Below are positions 58,043 to 64,000 of a stretch of 64,000 nt of DNA, in pieces. Where the stretch lies: NCBI RefSeq assembly GCF_004379255.2, contig NC_056037.1:34941012-35005011 (forward strand), given 5' to 3'. Below the pieces are notes generated by a model. The model ran no database searches and was not told the DNA's origin. It saw nothing but the letters and a program-made list of their open reading frames with translations. This stretch comes from Salvia splendens. Taxonomy: Eukaryota; Streptophyta; Magnoliopsida; Lamiales; Lamiaceae. Both the position numbers and the translations under genes were made by a program. Position 1 is the first letter of the stretch. Every line of letters begins with the position of its first letter.

Positions 58043-59542
58043 TTAGAAAATGGACAATCGGGAAGTTAATATCCAAGGGTCTAGACCATGCAATCAGGAG
58101 CATACTCAACTACAACAAGAACCAAATAAAGAGAGCTCTATCACAGAGCGACTAGGTTGCTGGAACGAGGGACGCTAGTGTAGATGGTAATCTTAAATAA
58201 CCGAATAACAACCACTGGAATCAATCCAGAAATAGTCCATTCACAAATCCAATTCGAACTAGTAGGGTACTTAGGAACAGGAACATAGAAGCACAAAATA
58301 GATTAGAGTAGGTGCACAAGATCTCCTCTCATTTGAGTGACATTTTTTAAGGCGGGACCAAATCAATTATTCAAGACAAAGTAAAAAACATATGCAACTT
58401 AACAAACTTTGCTCAAAGAATTGAAGCAAAGGACTATGGCAATAACATATTCCAAATCTTAAACAACCAGACCAATAATATATTCTAATCTTAAACCAAC
58501 AGATCGCAATCCACATAAGCTCAAATTCGAACTAATACGGCAGCACGGAACGGCAACTTAGAAGCACGTCGTAGCTTTTGGTAGATGCTCAACAAGCTAT
58601 CCTAAAAATGATTAACAATGGAGGATGCAGGATGAAATAAAACTCTGCAACCCAGACTTATCGAAGACAAATTCGCAAAATTGGCACAAATCCAGAAAGA
58701 ATGCAACATCACAACCAAACACAATTCACATATTCAAAACATAAACCAACAGATCGACCTTGAAAACAATGCAATTCGACCGTGTGGTAGTTTTATAGCT
58801 ACAGATGCAGAGACAAATTTGTTCAAATCGGACCCAAATTCAAACATCAACACCAAATTCATATTCACTGCCAACAGATCGAACCCCAAAACTTGACAAA
58901 TCGACATACCCGGACGAAGGTAATGCGAAGGAACCGGAATTGAAAAGAGTCTGACACCGGCGAATGTCGATTTGCACACCAGCGACTACCAAATTTCAGC
59001 TGCGAACGGTTCACAAAACGAAAGGAATTAACGACTTCAAAGGGATAATTGGTACAATTGTAAACTTTTCAGCCTAATCGACGGATGCCGAAAACTAATA
59101 CCACACCCTCACCATGATAGAGTTGACACAAATGCGCCCATAGTAGTATGTGAAAGCCTGAAACCCGGCTGCTGTTTTCTGGGTCGGCTGATTGGTGTGA
59201 GGCGTACCAAACGGTGGATTAGGCGTGATGGAAGTTGGGTTTCACAGCAAATGAGGGCTACCAGACGAGCCCTAAACTATCACTGCAATTTTAACTCTTG
59301 CTTTACAAATATCTAAAATATAACACAATAAACTAACACCAGTAGCAACAATAAAATATCTGGAAATTTGAAGGGCCACTATGCAAATAGTAGTAGTATG
59401 ATTTTTGATCATGGGCGGACTTAAATTAAGGCCAGGAAATTGTAGGTATGGTCATATTCACACAAAATCAAAGATAGTGATCAATATATTTACAATGATT
59501 TTTCTTGAAACTACAAAACAAAAACCAAAAAAAAGGAAGTGA
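58043..59542. other. Upstream flank of the transposase fragment; probable transposon DNA
   Basis: No gene is supported. Around 59150-59275 a sequence with GGCGTACCAAACGG and CTACCAGACGAGCCCTA resembles transposon termini of the type that read (in reverse) TAGGGCTCGTCTGGTAG. It may be the right end of the element that carried the transposase fragment. The other end was not located. Confidence 0.45.
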
Positions 59543-60003
59543 TCAATAGGAACAGCCCATCCTCTGCTTCAAAATCCCATTATACAGAGCAGCATGATTC
59601 GCAGGCATTTTCTTCAACTCATTTCCACACGATTTTTTCTGAATCTCTGATCTTTTACTCCCTGCTTTTCTGTACAATTCCCCATTCCCCTTCGGTTCCT
59701 TCACATCCTCTGCAAATTTCACTTTCTTCTTCTTCTTCTTCTTGCTTCCTGTCACACCAAATTGCAAATTAATCAATTCAAGAAAAACCAACCTTGAAGA
59801 AACAAATTAAGTAAGATGTGTATGTGTGTGTGGATTATAGTTATACCTGAAGATAAGCAAGATTTGAGGAGTTGGTTTTGATGAATTTGGGAGATTGGAG
59901 GGAAGTACTTTCCTCTGAGGAGATCGATGAGGACGACCGTGCCGGCCGAGACGGCCATGGCGGTGGCCAACACTAAACCTTGAGAGCTCAACGTCGGAGT
60001 CAT
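59543..60003 (-). CDS. Small Lys-rich conserved plant protein of unknown function
   Basis: Two exons (60003-59847 and 59748-59543) join in phase at GT-AG borders to give 120 residues. The N-terminus (MTPTLSSQGLVLATAMAVSA, then GTVVLIDLLRG) is hydrophobic and could be a membrane anchor or signal. Exon 2 begins with a run of seven lysines and VKFAEDVKEP, then GNGELYRK, and ends MPANHAALYNGILKQRMGCS. I recognise the KKKxVxFAEDV...MPANxxALYNGI pattern as recurring in small plant proteins without an assigned role. The basic run could bind nucleic acid or act as a targeting signal, but that is speculation. The start is the first ATG. Confidence 0.85.
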
Positions 60004-60646
60004 GAGGAAGAAAAATCTAGTGGGGTGACAAATATTTAGTAGTATTTGTAGTAATGAGATTGTAAAATGGATTTGTTATATAGATGTAAAAATGTGGAGT
60101 GAATCGCACGGTATGGCCACGTCGATATTTGGTCAACAAAATATCACTATCTTTAATTTGTTTCTAGATAAATATAGTAGTAGTACTCCTACTACTTTAA
60201 TGCAATTAAATTAATAAAATTGAACTTTCTAGCCCAAGATAGTATATGCACACTTTCTAGTTGGGGGTCCTTGGGGATATCTCTAGAAACATATGAACAT
60301 GATAAGAAAATAGTCAAATAAAATAAAAGATTGAGTGGAAAGTTGGTGGAATAATATCAATTATTTGAGGGGAAAAAGTGTTTAGCACACCTTTTATGCG
60401 TCTACATTGTATAAATCTCTCTTTCAAGTCTACTTTTTATTAACAAATATTTCAATTATTTCTTCTTCTATAGTATATATAAATTGCATACTATTAAGAC
60501 TACGATTAATAATGGAATGATGGACAGAGTGCCTAAATAAGTAAGAGATGGGTTTGAACTCACTTTTCTTCAGAGAAGTTACATTTTGATTTTTATTTTG
60601 TCGTGTATTTCTAAAGTTGTTTAGTTTTTGCTTTGTCGGCATTTGT
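60004..60646. other. Promoter side of the small Lys-rich gene and intergenic DNA
   Basis: AT-rich, no further gene supported. It ends at an LTR-like boundary. Confidence 0.45.
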
Positions 60647-60936
60647 TGGGTTTGTGTGTGGCTGGATCAACCAAATGCGGCCCAATAAATAAGTCACTCA
60701 GGGCCCAAATTCCAAAGGCCCAAGATAGCCGAGGAGTCGGCCTTTTGAGTGAGCTCGTTAGCTCATTCAGTTAAGTTGTTGTACTTAGCTGATTTCTTCT
60801 TCTTCATTCGAGTGATCCAAGAAAGTAGAGAGAATAGAGTATACACTGTAATTCTTTTAGCCAGCTAGTTGAGAGTTTCACAATCGAGTTGTCTTCTTCG
60901 ATTGAGTAGTGTGCTAGATTGATTGAGTGTATTGTA
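60647..60936 (+). mobile_element. LTR fragment interrupted by another LTR
   Basis: Starts TGTTGGGTTTGTGTGTGGC and has GCCCAATAAATAAG and a CTGTAATTCTTTTAGCC stretch resembling an LTR leader and polyadenylation region. It stops where the TGTTGGAATCGTGC repeat begins, which suggests that the second element inserted into the first. No right end is seen. Confidence 0.45.
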
Positions 60937-61480
60937 TGTTGGAATCGTGCTTGGTCAAACGACTTTGACTAATAATAAATGTTAGAAGACATTTAATTTT
61001 GTGAAATTAAATGCAATAGCGTCGATCTACGTTCCGAGTAGATGACCGTAGTATATTCATTTTCTCAAATCCGATTCCCGGTGAGTGAGAAATAATATAC
61101 TCCCTCCGTCCCGCACTACTCGCACTTATTTCCTTTTTGGGCGTCCCAAGTTACTTGCACTCTTTCCATTTTTAGTAAAAAATTTCACCTACAGCCGTCA
61201 TTTTTGACTTTCCTATACACTCATTCCTTAATCTCCGTGCCGAAAAGGAAAGGAGCGAGTAGCCCGGGACGGAGGGAGTATTAAAGTTGGTCACAATAAA
61301 GCTAGAAATGAGCTATGGGAAAAACTAAGGGATTAATTAACTAAGTGTTAATTATCCCATATCGGGGATGATAAACTTCTTAGATGAAGTATTTAATAAG
61401 ATGAATTATTATGTGTAATAATTATCGTGGAATAAGACAGGTGACAGAGCCCACACGCGCGCAATCCAATCTATGATAGC
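60937..61480 (+). mobile_element. Copia-type LTR, left copy (rearranged)
   Basis: TGTTGGAATCGTGCTTGGTC and the next 240 or so bases match the LTR at 63088, apart from a 179-base MITE. The match stops after GTGTTAATTAT at 61352. The left copy continues with CCCATATCGGGGATGATAAAC, which the right copy lacks. The right limit is approximate. Confidence 0.7.
61100..61278. mobile_element. Stowaway MITE nested in the LTR
   Basis: CTCCCTCCGTCCCGCACTAC and CCGGGACGGAGGGAG are inverted ends flanked by TA. The right LTR reads AATAATATATTAAAGTTGG at the same place (63243), showing the empty site. Confidence 0.93.
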
Positions 61481-63077
61481 CTCGATTTTTTTTTCATAAT
61501 TCAAAATATGAGTACGGGCTCTATTGCTCTTGATCGTAGGGCTCCATTTCCTTTCTCTTACGGTAGTTATCAAAATTTTCTCTATAATGTTATTGTATAC
61601 CACTATTCGTAAATGCTCTGTCTCTCATTCGTTAATCTCGTATCAATCAACCACTTATATAGATATCCCGTATAGCACTAAAAGGTTATTGGTCGTAAAA
61701 GCATTTTCACCACATTTTGTTTCTCAAGATCTAATATCTAGATGTATAGCATAATGTTCGATCTCTTAGCAGCTCGCTATAAGCGGTACGTAAAAGCTGA
61801 AAATTTAACACCTCGTGTTCGTGGTTATATCGATGCCTCTAGTTGGTGTATCACTTTTACTCATGTCTGATTATAGAACTTATTCCCCCGTGTGCATTCG
61901 AAAAGCTCAACCTCACCCTTTCCTCCAAGTCTAGTGATAAGGCTAATTTCATGCATAGGTCTAGGGCTTTAATTCGTGAAATTTCTGGGTCTAACACGCG
62001 TTTTAAGCCAGGTGTGTGAAGATTTTCGCCAGGTCCAGCAAAGAAGGGAGACAGTTGCGTGGACCTAGGAAGAAGGCGAAAGAGTGGACATTATGCGGAA
62101 AATTGCTCGACGGAGGAAGCCTCGGAGTTGAAGAGTAGAATAGAGATTTCTACGAAGACTCTAGAAGGTTATGTCCGCGTCTATAAAAGAGAGAAGCATG
62201 CACGCTGGAGGGATCTTCTCGGTTGGAGACCTCGCCAACAGCTTGTAGCTTAGTTCACTTTTCTTCACACACTTGGGTTCTTTCGTGGGAAATTAAGGGC
62301 ATATTTGGGGTTCACTTCTAGCTTACACACTTTTCGATCTGGTGGTAACACCGTCCTACTTGAGGGCGAAGAAACAATTTATTTTCTGTTTACGTTTCTG
62401 CTGAATTCGCCGAGCTTCGCTGTTCGAGGCTCGGACCTCTTTGTTTTCTGGATATTCTCTGTGTTTATGCAAGTTTCGTTTTAGTTTATGCCGACTGTGT
62501 TGATCTTTGTGTGTCGATTATGTTTACTTGAATTCTGAGTTGGATGGTTGGAGTTGGTTGTTTTCTAGATTATCGCAGGTTTGTGGTTGGATCTGGGAGA
62601 ATGGAGTTTATTTGTGGATGAATCGGGTTCTTAACTTGTTGATGTCGTAGGGTTGTCTGTGATTGTTGGGATCTGGAGTTGATTTGAGTAGATCTGTGAG
62701 AATCGGAGCTATGGAGTTGATTGTGCTGGGTGTTGAGTTCGGATGTCTTGGATCCGGAGTGGATTAAGCATTCGACGTGAATCTGAGTCGTGTTGGTTTA
62801 ATTTTATGCCTAGCTTACGTGTTTTCGTTTCATTTCGTTCAGTTTATGTAGATCTGATGTACTTCCGATTCGTGGCGAGTTTCCGCCGTCCCGATTTCTA
62901 TATTCTGTTCGAATCTAGGAGTATGCTCTGTTTTCTTCATTTACGTTTCTGAGTTGGATAGGAAATTGCATGAGTTTGTTAGTTGCAGCTTTTACCGTAC
63001 TTACCTTATTTGAATGTCCTGGTCCCCACTTTTTAATTCTTCCTGCCTAGTCATATGCATTTGGCAATTTCCACTCA
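61481..63077. other. Non-coding interior between the two LTR copies
   Basis: No gag or pol motif and no tRNA-Met primer-binding site is seen. The stretch 62170-62950 looks like a transcribed leader (GTCTATAAAAGAGAG box at 62177, then T-rich text), and several short open frames are unrecognised. It may be a non-autonomous element body or unrelated DNA brought in by rearrangement. Confidence 0.45.
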
Positions 63078-63087
63078 TGTGGGGGAT
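63078..63087 (+). promoter_or_regulatory. Polypurine-tract-like sequence before the LTR
   Basis: TGTGGGGGAT directly precedes TGTTGG. Copia elements typically carry a GGGGGA polypurine tract at this place, used to prime plus-strand DNA synthesis. This supports the 63088 repeat being a 3' LTR. Confidence 0.6.
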
Positions 63088-63855
63088 TGTTGGAATCGTG
63101 CTTGGTCAAACGACTTTGACTAATAATATATGTTACAATACATTTAATTTTGTGAAATTAAATGCAATAGCGTCGATCTACGTTACAAGTAGATGACCGT
63201 AGTATATTCATTTTCTCAAATCTGATTCCCGGTGAGTGAGAAATAATATATTAAAGTTGGTCACAATAAAGCTAGAAATGAGTTATGGGAAAAACTAAGG
63301 GATTAATTAACTAAGTGTTAATTATCTCTCATGTGGCCTGCGAGTGGACTTGGCCTATAAATAGGCATGCATCCATTGCATTCTTGACAGTACATACACA
63401 AGCATTCTTGCATATACGCTCTCTCCCTCTCTGCATAATCTTCCTGTCGAAGCTCTACCCCCGCCTTACTCCCGTTCGCCGGAGCTCTGCTGCTAGTGGT
63501 ACTGCTACTTCAGAGACGAAGTCGTTTTATCTTTGGGGACAACACGCCAAACCGATAGCACTACCAGGGCGTATCTCGTCTTGCGGAAACAGAACTCCTC
63601 GACTCGGCTTACTGTTTTCCACAGATTTTTCCGTGTAATTTTCAGTTGTTTCCATGTAATCTTCATTGTTTTATTTTCCTTGTAATTTTCATCCGGCAAG
63701 TTTGTATCTCAATTTTTCCAACATTGTAATCGGTTTCCACCGTTTGTATCCGGAATAAAATCGTCTCCCCTTCGTTCGTGGATGTAGATCCGTTTGTGGA
63801 TCGAACCACATAAATCTCGGGTCGATCTTTTCATTTGATTCTTCAGCTATCAACA
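63088..63855 (+). mobile_element. Copia-type LTR, right copy
   Basis: Starts TGTTGGAATCG and ends GCTATCAACA, so TGTTG/CAACA termini match. It has a TATA box (GGCCTATAAATAGGC, about 63352), a CT-rich leader and GGAATAAAATCG as a possible polyadenylation signal. The 5 bases after it (ATAAA) do not match those before the left copy (TTGTA), so the two LTRs may not stem from one simple insertion. Confidence 0.8.
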
Positions 63856-64000
63856 ATAAAAATGACATTCCATTACTAATTTTTATAAATTTACACGTAT
63901 GTTGTAACGGCGGCTAGCCGGTCATATGATAGTAGATTTTCGACAGATAGTGAGAGAAGGCCAATTCCGTAACAAATTTTGCATAAAAATCTCGTGAGTT

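Noticed and set aside
61524..61870. Short open frames suggestive of organelle-type proteins
   Set aside because: No segment could be matched to a specific ribosomal or respiratory protein. They lie between LTR copies in non-coding-looking DNA.

Overview
This is an AT-rich stretch of plant nuclear DNA. Spliced genes with GT-AG introns, a eukaryotic tRNA-Asp and many plant-type transposable elements (Stowaway-like, PIF/Harbinger, CACTA, hAT and Mutator-like elements, Copia and Gypsy LTRs, a tRNA-derived SINE) all point that way. The gene content fits a dicot, perhaps an asterid such as a Lamiales species, but the sequence alone does not fix the species.

Ordinary genes are few and widely spaced. 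They are: an AHP6-type pseudo-phosphotransfer protein of cytokinin signalling (1943-2935, +); a LURP-one-related protein (9925-11019, -); two nearly identical stellacyanin-type phytocyanins (22652-23363 and 31930-32641, both -); tRNA-Asp(GUC) (35192-35263); an EPIDERMAL PATTERNING FACTOR-like peptide precursor (36013-36408, -); the 3' part of a B3-domain gene (43599-44136, -); and a small Lys-rich plant protein of unknown role (59543-60003, -). They form no operon or pathway; each is an independent locus.

Most of the window is mobile DNA. Positions 4-6 kb, 16-28 kb and 37 kb hold PIF/Harbinger elements with TAA/TTA target duplications. Three carry only the Myb/SANT-like ORF1, two carry only DDE-transposase remnants, and the others are MITEs. 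Two old tandem duplications (14.0-17.2 kb, and 20.7-25.7 against 29.3-33.2 kb) contain insertions in only one copy, so matched empty and filled sites lie side by side. The phytocyanin copies are almost identical over about 1.07 kb with abrupt edges inside a much more diverged duplication, which suggests gene conversion.

From 38.9 to 42.2 kb lies a Gypsy-like solo LTR with a 5-bp target duplication. At 43.6-47 kb, remains of a B3 gene are filled with a TRIM-like LTR, a hAT element with a perfect 8-bp duplication and a CACTA MITE. At 47.1-52.9 kb three elements lie end to end between (TA)n tracts. Two of them share a repeated hairpin motif and one is a large palindrome; this is the least familiar structure in the window. 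At 55.4-57.5 kb two related Mutator-like elements form a 2.1-kb inverted repeat. The right end holds Copia-type LTRs around a non-coding interior, one LTR carrying a Stowaway insertion that the other lacks.
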